Positions 43,486-52,986 of a DNA stretch of 64,000 bases are shown here, piece after piece (within the stretch, counting starts at the first letter, position 1; every line of letters starts with the position of its first letter). The notes beneath the pieces were generated by a model. It worked only from the letters and a program-made list of their open reading frames with translations, had not been told where the DNA came from and did no database searches. The DNA is from Dongia sedimenti. Lineage in GTDB: Bacteria > Pseudomonadota > Alphaproteobacteria > Dongiales > Dongiaceae. The stretch is taken from the NCBI GenBank assembly GCA_030715195.1, contig JAUYVI010000001.1:682001-746000 (forward strand), in the 5' to 3' direction. A program made the position numbers and the translations under genes.

Positions 43486-44355
43486 ATGGATTCTGCCGTC
43501 CGCCTGCACGTTGAGAGTCGTGGTCCGGTCGCGGGCGAACCGATCCTGTTGATTCAGGGGCTCGGCCAGCAGCTGATCGACTGGCCGGAGGCGCTGGTTG
43601 CGGCGCTGGCAGCGCGCTGCCGCGTGATCCTCTGCGACAACCGCGATGCCGGATTGTCGCCGCTCGCGGGGCCGGCCTTGGATCCCGCGCTGAAGCCATC
43701 CGACTTCCCGACCGCCGACGCGCCCCCGGGGACCGCGCCGTACACGCTCCACGATATGGCGGCGGATATCCGCGCGGTGCTCGACCGGCTGGCGATCGAG
43801 CAGGCGCATATCCTCGGCTATTCCATGGGCGGCATGATCGCGCAGATCTTCGCGGCCCGATATCCGGCCCGCACCCGTTCGCTGGTTTCACTGATGAGCT
43901 CGGACGGCGCGCCGTGGATCGCCGCGACGCCGCTTGCCCTGGCGGCCATGGCGCGCTCGATCACCGGCGGCGGCGATCTGGCGGCGCGCATCGACATGCT
44001 GGCGGAGGATGCAGCCTTGTACCGCGGCCCGCATCTCGCGTTCGATCGCGCCGAAGCACGAAGCCATATCGCGGCTGCGCTCGATCGCGCCGACCGTCCC
44101 GCCGGCATCTATCGCCAGGCGCAGGCGATGCGCGGTTCCGGCGATCGGCGCGCGCTGCTGGAACGGATCGGCTGCCCGACCCTGGTCGTGCATGGCAGCG
44201 ACGATCCCGTCATCGCGCCGGAGCAGGGGCGGGCGGCGGCGGCGCGCATTCCGCGCGCAAGACTGGAGATGCTGGACCGCGCCGGCCACGACTTCGCGCC
44301 GGAGGTGACCGCGACGCTCTGCCGGGTGATTCCGGACTTCCTCGCCCGGGGCTAA
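43486..44355 (+). CDS. Alpha/beta hydrolase
   Basis: This is a 289-residue hydrolase. The oxyanion segment LIQGLGQQLIDWP, the CDNRDAGLS block, the nucleophile elbow GYSMGG (Ser near residue 112), the acid in VVHGSDDPVI and the histidine in DRAGHDF make a complete catalytic triad. It resembles PldB/3-oxoadipate enol-lactonase-like esterases, but the substrate cannot be named. It starts 27 bases after choX on the same strand, so a link with a choline ester is conceivable but unproven. The 3' end overlaps convergent ppk2 by 4 bases. Confidence 0.84.
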   Translation: MDSAVRLHVESRGPVAGEPILLIQGLGQQLIDWPEALVAALAARCRVILCDNRDAGLSPLAGPALDPALKPSDFPTADAPPGTAPYTLHDMAADIRAVLDRLAIEQAHILGYSMGGMIAQIFAARYPARTRSLVSLMSSDGAPWIAATPLALAAMARSITGGGDLAARIDMLAEDAALYRGPHLAFDRAEARSHIAAALDRADRPAGIYRQAQAMRGSGDRRALLERIGCPTLVVHGSDDPVIAPEQGRAAAARIPRARLEMLDRAGHDFAPEVTATLCRVIPDFLARG

Positions 44356-45173
44356 TCCTTGCGCGGCTTGCCGCGGCGCTCGACCAGCGGGATCTTGCCG
44401 AGTTCCTGGCGGGCGACCTTCAGCACTTTGGGATCGATCGGCGGCTCGCCGATCTCGATGCCGCGCGAAAGCGCCTCGACGATGAGCTTGATGGTCTCCA
44501 GCCGGGCGGCCGGCTTGTTGTCGCCCTGGACCGCATGCCAGGGCGCATACTTGGTCGAGGTCTTGTCGAACATATCCTCGATCGCTTCCACGTACTGGTC
44601 CCACTTGTCGCGGTTGCGGAAATCCTCATAGGACAGCTTCCACCGCTTCAGGGGATTGCGCAGCCGCTCCTCGAAGCGCCGGAGCTGCTCGTCCTTGCTG
44701 ATATGCAGGAAGATCTTGATGACGCGGGTGCCGCTGTCAGTCAGCTGGCGCTCGAACTCGTTGATCTCCTTGTAGGCGCGCTTCCATTCATCCGGCTTGG
44801 CGAAGCCTTCGACCCGCTCGACCAGGACCCTGCCGTACCAGGAGCGGTCGAAGATCGCGAGCTGGCCCCTGGCCGGCATGCGGCTCCAGAAGCGCTGCAG
44901 GTAATGCTGCTTCTTCTCGATCTCGTCCGGCGCGCCGATCGGCCAGACCTTGAGGCTGCGGGGATCCAGCGCCCAGGAGATGCGGCGGATGGCGCCGCCC
45001 TTGCCCGCGGCATCCATGCCCTCGAAGGCGATGACACCGCGGTCGCCGGTGAAGAGGTGCGCATGCTGAACGCGCTCCAGCCTGTGCTGCAGCTCGGTCA
45101 GCCGCGCGTCGTAGATGTCGAAGTCGATCTTCGGCAGGCGCTTCAGCTTCGAGAGGCGGATCTTCTGGGCCAT
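44352..45173 (-). CDS. ppk2: Polyphosphate kinase 2
   Basis: This is a 273-residue PPK2 enzyme, which transfers phosphate between polyphosphate and nucleotides in the cytosol. Walker A is GMDAAGKGG (52-60). The class motif DRSWYGRVLVERVEGF (about 110-125) and the lid region with basic residues (RFEERLRNPLKRWKLSYEDFRNRDKWDQY) follow. WHAVQGDNKPAARLETIKLI near the C-terminus is conserved in class I PPK2. The length is typical for a single-domain enzyme. The phosphoacceptor (ADP, GDP or AMP) cannot be assigned by eye. Confidence 0.92.
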   Translation of the reverse strand: MAQKIRLSKLKRLPKIDFDIYDARLTELQHRLERVQHAHLFTGDRGVIAFEGMDAAGKGGAIRRISWALDPRSLKVWPIGAPDEIEKKQHYLQRFWSRMPARGQLAIFDRSWYGRVLVERVEGFAKPDEWKRAYKEINEFERQLTDSGTRVIKIFLHISKDEQLRRFEERLRNPLKRWKLSYEDFRNRDKWDQYVEAIEDMFDKTSTKYAPWHAVQGDNKPAARLETIKLIVEALSRGIEIGEPPIDPKVLKVARQELGKIPLVERRGKPRKD

Positions 45174-45220
45174 GGCGGACTCTCCCCTTATTCCGAGAAG
45201 CCTAGCAGAACTCGGCTTGC

Positions 45221-46804
<1,584 letters not shown>

Positions 46805-46806
46805 GA

Positions 46807-47970
46807 CTACGCCGCCTTCTCGGTTTTGCTCTTCACCTGCGCATAGGCCCAGTCGAGCCAGGGCAGCAGCGCCGCGATATCCGTCGCCTCCACGGTGGCG
46901 CCGCACCAGATCCGCAGGCCCGGCGGCGCGTCGCGATATGCGCCGAGATCGAAGCCGACGCCTTCCGCTTCCAATGCCGCCGCCAGCTGCTTCGCCACCT
47001 CCTGCTGCGCCGCTTCCGGCAGGGCGCGAAACCATGGATCGACGATCTTGAGACAGACGCTGGTGGTGGAGCGGGTCGCCGCATCCTCGGCGAGGAAGGC
47101 GGCCCAGGAACTGCGCGCCACCCAGTCGGAGATCTGCGCGACATTGGCCTCGGTGCGGCCGATCAGCGCCCGCAGGCCGCCGATTTTCTCCGCCCAGCCC
47201 AAGGCATCGAGCTGATCCTCGACGCAGAGCATCGAGGGCGTGTTGATGGTCTCGCCCTTGAAGATGCCCTCGGAGAGCTTGCCGCTCGCGGTCATGCGGA
47301 AGACCTTGGGGAGCGGCCAGGCCGGCTTGTGGGTGGTGAGGCGTTCGACCGCGCGCGGCGAGAGCGCGATCATGCCATGGGCCGCTTCGCCGCCCAGCAC
47401 CTTCTGCCAGGACCAGGTGACGACATCGAGCCGGTCCCAGGGCAGGTCCATGGCGAAGGCGGCCGAGGTGGCGTCGCAGATGGTGAGGCCGGCGCGGTCG
47501 GCCGGGATCCAGTCGGTCGCCGGCAGACGCACGCCGGAGGTGGTGCCGTTCCAGCAGAACACCAGGTCATGCGACCAGTCGATGGCCTTGAGGTCGGGCA
47601 GGGCGCCATAGGGCGCTTCCAGCACGGTCGCGTTCAGCTTCAGCTGGCCGGTGATGTCCTTGGCCCAGTCCTTGGAGAAGCTCTCGAAGGCGAGCACGGT
47701 CACCGGCTTCGGCCCGAGCAGCGACCACAGCGCCATCTCCACCGCGCCGGTATCGGAACCGGGCACGATGCCGATGCGATAGTCGGCGGGCACGCCGAGA
47801 AGCTTGCGGGATTGCTCGATCACCGCGGCGAGCTTGGCCTTGCCGGGCTTGGAGCGGTGCGAGCGGCCGAGTGCCGCGTTTTCGAGGAGAGAAACATTCC
47901 AGCCCGGGCGCTTGGCGCAGGGCCCAGACGAAAAAAGCGGCCGTTGAGGCCGCCCATCAGGACGTGTCAT
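46807..47970 (-). CDS. serC: Phosphoserine aminotransferase (alphaproteobacterial type)
   Basis: This is a 387-residue PLP enzyme converting phosphohydroxypyruvate and glutamate to phosphoserine. [12 protein letters not shown] at the N-terminus and [20 protein letters not shown] mark the alphaproteobacterial SerC group. The PLP lysine is in [15 protein letters not shown]. The C-terminus has [15 protein letters not shown]. The ATG at 47970 gives the expected short N-terminus. It is first in the serC-serA operon, behind a strong -35 element and a short hairpin leader. Confidence 0.94.
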   Translation of the reverse strand: MTRPDGRPQRPLFSSGPCAKRPGWNVSLLENAALGRSHRSKPGKAKLAAVIEQSRKLLGVPADYRIGIVPGSDTGAVEMALWSLLGPKPVTVLAFESFSKDWAKDITGQLKLNATVLEAPYGALPDLKAIDWSHDLVFCWNGTTSGVRLPATDWIPADRAGLTICDATSAAFAMDLPWDRLDVVTWSWQKVLGGEAAHGMIALSPRAVERLTTHKPAWPLPKVFRMTASGKLSEGIFKGETINTPSMLCVEDQLDALGWAEKIGGLRALIGRTEANVAQISDWVARSSWAAFLAEDAATRSTTSVCLKIVDPWFRALPEAAQQEVAKQLAAALEAEGVGFDLGAYRDAPPGLRIWCGATVEATDIAALLPWLDWAYAQVKSKTEKAA

Positions 47971-48051
47971 CGGCGTTCCTTCCAGAACGATGCGCTCCGT
48001 TGGGGGAGCGTGACCCGCCGCCGATATTGGGGAAATTCGCGGGCCTGTCAA
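47971..48051 (-). promoter_or_regulatory. serC promoter and short hairpin leader (candidate serC RNA motif)
   Basis: On the minus strand TTGACA (48051-48046), a 17-base spacer and AATATC (48028-48023) make a plausible promoter. The resulting ~45-base leader starts with the hairpin CGCTCC-CCCAAC-GGAGCG (48010-47993), and GGAAGGAACG lies before the ATG. A conserved serC leader RNA is known in alphaproteobacteria; whether this matches that motif I cannot confirm without a covariance search. Confidence 0.5.
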
Positions 48052-48102
48052 TCGGAGATTCGCTAGAGGCGGCGGGCTTCGTTTCTCTCAATCAGTCGCA
48101 CG

Positions 48103-48131
48103 TTGACCGGAGAGGGGCGCAACCGTAGATT
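48103..48131 (+). promoter_or_regulatory. Candidate sigma-70 promoter for the TPR lipoprotein
   Basis: TTGACC (48103-48108), a 17-base spacer and TAGATT (48126-48131) lie about 48 bases before the gene start. It is divergent from the serC promoter in the same 208-base gap. Confidence 0.45.
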
Positions 48132-48178
48132 TTAGATCCAGAAAATGGCGGGACGCGTCAGTCCGACGCGGGAGTTGA

Positions 48179-49234
48179 ATGAGGCGATTTCTGTGTGCGG
48201 TGTCGGCGGCGGTTTGCACGGCGCTGCTGGTTCAGGCTTGCGCGACTACCGGCGCCAAGACGACGGACGCCACGGCCAGCGTCGAAGCCTGCTTCGCGGC
48301 AACCGAGCGTCGCGAAGGCGACAAGGCGATCGCGCTTTGCGACTCGGCGCTCGCGACGCCTGGCCTGTCTGCGGACCTTCAGGCGAAGGCATTGGCCGCC
48401 CGCGGCGCTTCCTACAACGACAAGAAAGCCTATGCACGCGGCGTCGCGGACTTCAATCAGGCACTCGTGCTCAAGCCGGACGATTTGTTCGCCCTTTCCA
48501 ACCGAGGCTGGGCCTACAACCAGATGGCGGACTTCGATCGCGCCGTCGCCGACTTCGACAGGGTGATATCCCTGCGGCCGTCCGAGATTGCCTATGCGAA
48601 TCGCAGCTATGCCTACGCCTTGAAGGGCGATTTCACCGCGTCAATTCGCGATCTCGATCGTGCAATCCAACTGAAGCCCGATGGCGCAGAGCTGTATTCC
48701 AATCGCGGTTGGGCGCACATGATGCTGGGCGAGATGGTCCCGGCCCTGACCGATCTGTCGCGGGCGGTCGAATTGAATCCGAAGCTTGCACGGACCTACG
48801 AGAATCGCTCGACCCTCTATTTCATCCAGGGGGACTATGGTCTCGCAGCTGCGGATATCGAGCGGGCAATCGAGATCAGCCCCGACAATCCCTTTGGATA
48901 CATATGGCTCTACATCGCCACGCGGCGGGATCACCGCGATGCTTCGGCGGTTTTGCAGAAGGCGGCGAAAGCGAATGCCGACTGGCCCGCGGTAATCCTG
49001 CGATTCATCCAAGGGAAAGCCACGGAGTTGAATGTGCATGAAGAGGTGCGGTCGGAGCCCTATGGGGCGATATCCAAGGTGCGGGATTGTCACACCCAGC
49101 TCATCTTGGGCGAACTGGCTCTCCTGGATCAATGGACCGAGACGGCCGCATCACATTTCCGGTATGCCAGCAGCGCCTGTCCGCTGGCTCAGACCGAACG
49201 CGTCGTTGCCGAGGCTGAGTTGAAGCGGCTGTAG
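48179..49234 (+). CDS. TPR-repeat lipoprotein (351 aa)
   Basis: A signal segment (FLCAVSAAVCTALLVQAC) ends in a probable lipidation cysteine at residue 21, though the residue at -2 is Gln rather than a small one. About five to six tetratricopeptide repeats follow (residues ~60-240): ADFNQALVLKPDDLFALSNRGWAYNQMADFDRAVADFDRVI, IRDLDRAIQLKPDGAELYSNRGWAHMM, LTDLSRAVELNPKLARTYENRS and so on. The C-terminal 110 residues are helical with two cysteines. Such proteins are envelope scaffolds; the partner is unknown. The ATG has GGGAG just upstream. Confidence 0.82.
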   Translation: MRRFLCAVSAAVCTALLVQACATTGAKTTDATASVEACFAATERREGDKAIALCDSALATPGLSADLQAKALAARGASYNDKKAYARGVADFNQALVLKPDDLFALSNRGWAYNQMADFDRAVADFDRVISLRPSEIAYANRSYAYALKGDFTASIRDLDRAIQLKPDGAELYSNRGWAHMMLGEMVPALTDLSRAVELNPKLARTYENRSTLYFIQGDYGLAAADIERAIEISPDNPFGYIWLYIATRRDHRDASAVLQKAAKANADWPAVILRFIQGKATELNVHEEVRSEPYGAISKVRDCHTQLILGELALLDQWTETAASHFRYASSACPLAQTERVVAEAELKRL

Positions 49235-49251
49235 ATGAGTGCCTTCGGACC

Positions 49252-49836
49252 CTACGCGGCCCCGGCCAGCGCCGCGACGATCTCCGCACTGGACCGCACC
49301 AGCGATACCCGAGGCAGCGTCTTCTCGATCGCGAACTTGTGGAGGTCCGGGCCGACGCTGCTGCATGCATCCTCGGCGACGACCACGGTGTAGTTGTTCT
49401 GCCAGGCGTCGCGCGCCGAGGACTCGACGCCGAAATTGGTGGCGATGCCGCCGAAGATCGTGTGGGTGATGCCGCGCCGGCGCAGCTGCAGATCGAGCTC
49501 GGTGCCGTGGAAGGCGCTCCACTGCCGCTTGGCGATCCAGAGATCGGGCGCGATGGCGGCGACCTCCGGCGCGTAGTCCGACCAGTCGGCCGGCATGCCG
49601 CCCGGCGGCAGGATCATCGGCGTGTCGGTCAAGCCCTGCGGCCGGTCGGCATAGTCCGTGGCGAAGACGACGCGCACATAGACCAGCAGGGCGCCGGCCT
49701 TGCGGCTGGCCTGTGCCAGCTTCGCCGAGGTCGCGACGATACCCGCAGGTGTATAAGGCGAGAGATTGAAGCCGAGCGTGCCCTTCTGCACGTCGATCAG
49801 GACCAGGGCGGTGCGCTTGGCGTCGAGTGTCAGCAT
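49252..49836 (-). CDS. Isochorismatase-fold hydrolase without nucleophilic cysteine
   Basis: This is a 194-residue protein of the isochorismatase/cysteine hydrolase superfamily. The aspartate in ALVLIDVQKG and the lysine in WIAKRQWSAFHGT are present. At the position of the catalytic cysteine it reads GGIATNFGVESSARDA, so glycine replaces cysteine, as in EntB-type isochorismatases. Amidase activity through a thioester is therefore unlikely, and vinyl-ether or other hydrolysis is more plausible. The substrate is unknown. Confidence 0.82.
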   Translation of the reverse strand: MLTLDAKRTALVLIDVQKGTLGFNLSPYTPAGIVATSAKLAQASRKAGALLVYVRVVFATDYADRPQGLTDTPMILPPGGMPADWSDYAPEVAAIAPDLWIAKRQWSAFHGTELDLQLRRRGITHTIFGGIATNFGVESSARDAWQNNYTVVVAEDACSSVGPDLHKFAIEKTLPRVSLVRSSAEIVAALAGAA

Positions 49837-49906
49837 CGGCGAGCTCCATCTTCAAGGGATGGAAGTTCTATGCGCCGCCGCGCGCGAGGCGCAACCCGCA
49901 ATGCAA

Positions 49907-49932
49907 AACGGCCGGAGTTTCCTCCGGCCGTT
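49907..49932 (-). terminator. Rho-independent terminator of wrbA
   Basis: A perfect 11-base stem (AACGGCCGGAG / CTCCGGCCGTT) encloses a four-base loop. Reading on the minus strand it is followed by TTTTG, as expected for termination of the wrbA transcript. Confidence 0.8.
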
Positions 49933-49970
49933 CCACACGTCCCCGGTAAAGCCGGGCTCAGTCAGCTCTC

Positions 49971-50570
49971 TTACTTCAGCTTCGCGGCGATCTTGGCGAC
50001 ATGCTCGCCCTGGAAGCGTGCCATGCCGAGTTCCTGCTCGCTCGGCTGGCGGCTGCCGTCGGCGCCGGCGATGGTCGTCGCGCCGTAGGGCGAGCCGCCC
50101 TTGATCTCCTCGACGCCCATCTGCGCCTGGCAGGAATAGGGCAGGCCGACGACCACCATGCCGTGGTGGAACAGCACGGTGTGGAAGCTGGTGATGGTGG
50201 TCTCCTGGCCGCCATGCTGGGTGGCGCTGGAGGAGATGACGCTGCCGACCTTGCCGACCAGCGCGCCCTTCATCCAAAGGCCGCCGGTCATGTCGATGAA
50301 GGTCTTCATCTGCGCCGCCATGTTGCCGTAGCGGGTCGGCGTGCCGAAGATGATCGCGTCGTAATCGGCGAGCTCATCGACGGTGGCGATCGGGGCCGCC
50401 TGGTCGAGCTTGAAGTGCATCTGCTTGGCGATCTCGAGCGGCACCGTCTCCGGCACCCGCTTGACCACCGCGGTGGCGCCGCTGACCTTGGCGACGCCTT
50501 CCGCGGCCGCCTTCGCCATCTGCTCGATATGGCCGTAGCTCGAATAGTACAGCACCAGAACCTTGGTCAT
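49971..50570 (-). CDS. wrbA: NAD(P)H:quinone oxidoreductase, WrbA type
   Basis: This is a 199-residue flavodoxin-like FMN enzyme that reduces quinones by two electrons, avoiding semiquinone. The FMN-binding [39 protein letters not shown] and [13 protein letters not shown] blocks are diagnostic. The terminal [15 protein letters not shown] is normal. The ATG at 50570 is preferred over one eight codons earlier. It is divergent from a LysR-type gene, with a T-N11-A dyad between them, and is probably controlled by it. Confidence 0.94.
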   Translation of the reverse strand: MTKVLVLYYSSYGHIEQMAKAAAEGVAKVSGATAVVKRVPETVPLEIAKQMHFKLDQAAPIATVDELADYDAIIFGTPTRYGNMAAQMKTFIDMTGGLWMKGALVGKVGSVISSSATQHGGQETTITSFHTVLFHHGMVVVGLPYSCQAQMGVEEIKGGSPYGATTIAGADGSRQPSEQELGMARFQGEHVAKIAAKLK

Positions 50571-50653
50571 CGTCGTCTCCGGAATTGACTGCAATGGGAA
50601 GCGTGAACCTGCGCCTGCAGGGTGGCGGTGACAATCGCGCTCGGGGTGATAAG

Positions 50654-50676
50654 ATTGTCAACATAGTTGGAACAAT
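50654..50676 (+). promoter_or_regulatory. LysR-type operator dyad between wrbA and lysR gene
   Basis: ATTGTCAACATAGTTGGAACAAT has ATTGT/ACAAT outer arms and CAAC/GTTG inner arms, containing the T-N11-A core typical of LysR regulators. It ends 9 bases before the regulator start. Confidence 0.6.
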
Positions 50677-50685
50677 GGAGCTGCC

Positions 50686-51651
50686 ATGGATCAGGTCGCG
50701 GCGATGCGAAGCTTCCGCAAGGTGCTGGAACTCGGCAGCTTTTCCGCGGCCGCCCGGCAGCTCGGCCTGTCCAAGGCCGCGGTCTCCAAGCAGGTCAGCG
50801 AGCTTGAGGCCTATCTCGGCGCCACGCTGATCCACCGCACCACCCGCCGCCTGCATCCGACCGATGCCGGGCAGGCCTATTTCGAGAGCGCCGTCGGCCT
50901 GCTGGACGAGCTGGAGGCGGCTGACGCGGCGGTCCGGCATCTGCAATCGGAGCCCGCCGGAACGCTCCGCATCAGCGTGCCCAGCGCCTTCGGCCAGGTC
51001 TGCTTGAGCGCCATGCTGTCCGAGCTCGGCCGGCGGCATCCGAAGCTCACCGTTGCGGTCGAGGCGACCGACCGCCTGGTCGACCTGGTGGAGGAGGGCT
51101 TCGATGCGGCGATCCGCATCCGCGCCACCCTGCCGGATTCCACCCTGATCGCCAAACGCATCCGCCAGATTCCGATCCATGTCGTCGCCGCGCCCAGCTA
51201 TCTCAAGGCGCATGGCACGCCGCAGAAGCCGGAGGATCTCTCCCGGCACAACTGCTTCATCTACACGCTCAGCAGCCGCCCTTTCGAATGGAGCTTCAAG
51301 GGAGCGCGCCAGGTCAAGGTGCGGGGCACGCTCCACGCCAATCACGGACATTTGTTGCTGGAGCCGCTGCGCGACGGCGAAGGAATTGCCATGTTGCCGG
51401 AATTCCTCCTGTCGCAAGACCTGGAAAAGGGGACGATCGTGCCCATCCTCAGCAAGTTCCCGGCGGATCCGCTGACCCTGTTCGTGGTTTACCCGCCGAG
51501 CCGCCATTCCAGCCCGAAGATCCGCGCGCTGGTCGACATCGTCGGCGAATGGTTCGCGCCCGACCAGACCTGGGAGACCGCCATGGAAAGGCCCGCGCGC
51601 CGCCGCCGCGCCGCGACCCGCGAGAAGGAGCGCAACCTCCATGGCGCCTGA
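50686..51651 (+). CDS. LysR-family transcriptional regulator
   Basis: This is a 321-residue LysR regulator. The N-terminal winged helix spans residues 1-60 (LGSFSAAARQLGLSKAAVSKQVSELEAYLGATLIHRTTRR). The effector domain has GTLRISVPSAFGQVCL and VEEGFDAAIRIRATLPDSTLIAKRI, the pattern of the CrgA/AaeR-like subgroup that often controls divergent quinone oxidoreductases. The C-terminal ~25 residues are Arg-rich (RRRRAATREKERN). Its stop lies inside the start of the cytochrome b561 gene, so both may be on one transcript. Confidence 0.88.
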   Translation: MDQVAAMRSFRKVLELGSFSAAARQLGLSKAAVSKQVSELEAYLGATLIHRTTRRLHPTDAGQAYFESAVGLLDELEAADAAVRHLQSEPAGTLRISVPSAFGQVCLSAMLSELGRRHPKLTVAVEATDRLVDLVEEGFDAAIRIRATLPDSTLIAKRIRQIPIHVVAAPSYLKAHGTPQKPEDLSRHNCFIYTLSSRPFEWSFKGARQVKVRGTLHANHGHLLLEPLRDGEGIAMLPEFLLSQDLEKGTIVPILSKFPADPLTLFVVYPPSRHSSPKIRALVDIVGEWFAPDQTWETAMERPARRRRAATREKERNLHGA

Positions 51652-52336
51652 TTCATCCACCATGGCCGATCTGGCGCCGGTCCGCGTCTGGGATCCCTAT
51701 GTCCGCGCCTTCCACTGGCTGCTGGTGATCGGCATCGTCGCGTCCTGGATCACCGGTGAGAACGAGTGGTACGAGACGCATTACCAGGTCGGCCTCGGCG
51801 TCGGCTGGCTGGTGCTGTTCCGCATCCTCTGGGGCTTCGTCGGCAGCCGCACCGCGCGCTTCACCCAGTTCATCAAAGGCCCCGCCGCGGTGCTGGGCTA
51901 TGCGAAGACCTTGTTCGCGCGCAAGCCGTCGCACAGCTTCGGCCACAATGCCGCCGGCGGCTTGATGGTGCTGGTCCTGCTGCTCGCGGTCGGGATCCAG
52001 TCCTTCAGCGGGCTGTTCAACACCGACGACGTTCTGTTCGACGGTCCGCTTTACGACAACGCGCCGGAATCGGTGACGGATCTCGCCGGCTTCGTGCATG
52101 CTTGGCTGTTCAACATCCTGCTGGCGCTCATCGCGCTGCATGTCCTGGTCATCGCGCTCTATCTCTTCTGGAAGCGCGAGAATCTGGTGCGCGCCATGGT
52201 CACCGGCCGCGCCTTCCTGCCAAGACCGAACGGCCCAAAAGGAAACGGCGAGGCCGACTTCGCCTCGCCGCTCCGGGCGCTGATCGTGGCTGCGATCGCC
52301 GCGGTACCGCCGATCGCAGTCTATGTTCTGAATTAG
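51641..52336 (+). CDS. Cytochrome b561-type membrane protein
   Basis: This is a 231-residue four-helix diheme cytochrome b. VWDPYVRAFHWLLVIGIVASW carries the first heme histidine. FRILWGFVGSRTARFTQF, the HNAAGGLMVLVLLLAVGIQSFSGLF segment and the FVHAWLFNILLALIALHVLVIALY segment supply the other ligands. It probably shuttles electrons between the quinone pool and a soluble c-type cytochrome. The ATG at 51641 has AAGGAG ten bases upstream and overlaps the LysR stop. The 3' end overlaps the convergent cytochrome c' gene by 4 bases. Confidence 0.88.
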   Translation: MAPDSSTMADLAPVRVWDPYVRAFHWLLVIGIVASWITGENEWYETHYQVGLGVGWLVLFRILWGFVGSRTARFTQFIKGPAAVLGYAKTLFARKPSHSFGHNAAGGLMVLVLLLAVGIQSFSGLFNTDDVLFDGPLYDNAPESVTDLAGFVHAWLFNILLALIALHVLVIALYLFWKRENLVRAMVTGRAFLPRPNGPKGNGEADFASPLRALIVAAIAAVPPIAVYVLN

Positions 52337-52791
52337 TCTTCTTTCTTCTTGAATTCCTTGTGGCAAGCACCGCATTCCTTGGCGGTCTTGTCGAACTGCG
52401 CGCGCACGGTCGCCAGATCGCCGGATTGAGCGGCCGAGGCCAGCATCGTCGCTTCGGTCTTCAGGCTGTCGGCATGCTTGGTGAAGGCGTCCCAGTTTTC
52501 CCAGATGGCCGGCAGAGCCGCGGTCTTGCCCTGGTCGGAGCCCTTGGGGAACAGCGAGGGAATGAGCCCGGCGACCTCGACGATCTTGTTGGCCGGCGCC
52601 ACCACGTCCGCGGCATTGCCGCCGGCGTCGATGATGCCTTTGATCGCCTTCAGGCTCTTGCCCATCTCCTTCATATCGGCCTGGCGGGTCTTGACCGCGT
52701 CATCCGCGGCCCAGGCGGTGACTCCGCCGGCCGTTAAGACGACAACCGCGCCCACGGCCCTGATCCAGGCCGTTTTGTTCAACCTTGTCAT
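52333..52791 (-). CDS. Cytochrome c' (periplasmic)
   Basis: This is a 152-residue exported four-helix cytochrome. A signal peptide (AVGAVVVLTAGGVTAWA) is followed by KTRQADMKEMGKSLKAIKGII with the Arg and Met/Leu positions of the family. Near the C-terminus is the single heme site CGACH within ECGACHKEF. Cytochromes c' bind NO and CO at the open distal face, and CO is relevant in a cell with CO dehydrogenase. The neighbouring cytochrome b561 is a possible electron partner, as in known cyt c'/b561 pairs. Confidence 0.91.
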   Translation of the reverse strand: MTRLNKTAWIRAVGAVVVLTAGGVTAWAADDAVKTRQADMKEMGKSLKAIKGIIDAGGNAADVVAPANKIVEVAGLIPSLFPKGSDQGKTAALPAIWENWDAFTKHADSLKTEATMLASAAQSGDLATVRAQFDKTAKECGACHKEFKKKED

Positions 52792-52986
52792 TACGACTCC
52801 CTCGCTGACGAAATGATCGGAATACGGATTATGCGGCCTCTGCTAACTTGCCGCATTGCTCTTGGACCCGGTTCACGGTCTTGTGAGAAACCGCTAGTCT
52901 GAAACAATTGCGTCACGGAACGGTCACTTTTTCAGGCTGGGGTGTGCCCATAAGGTCGCGCCGGGGAAATCGGACTCGTTGATTTC

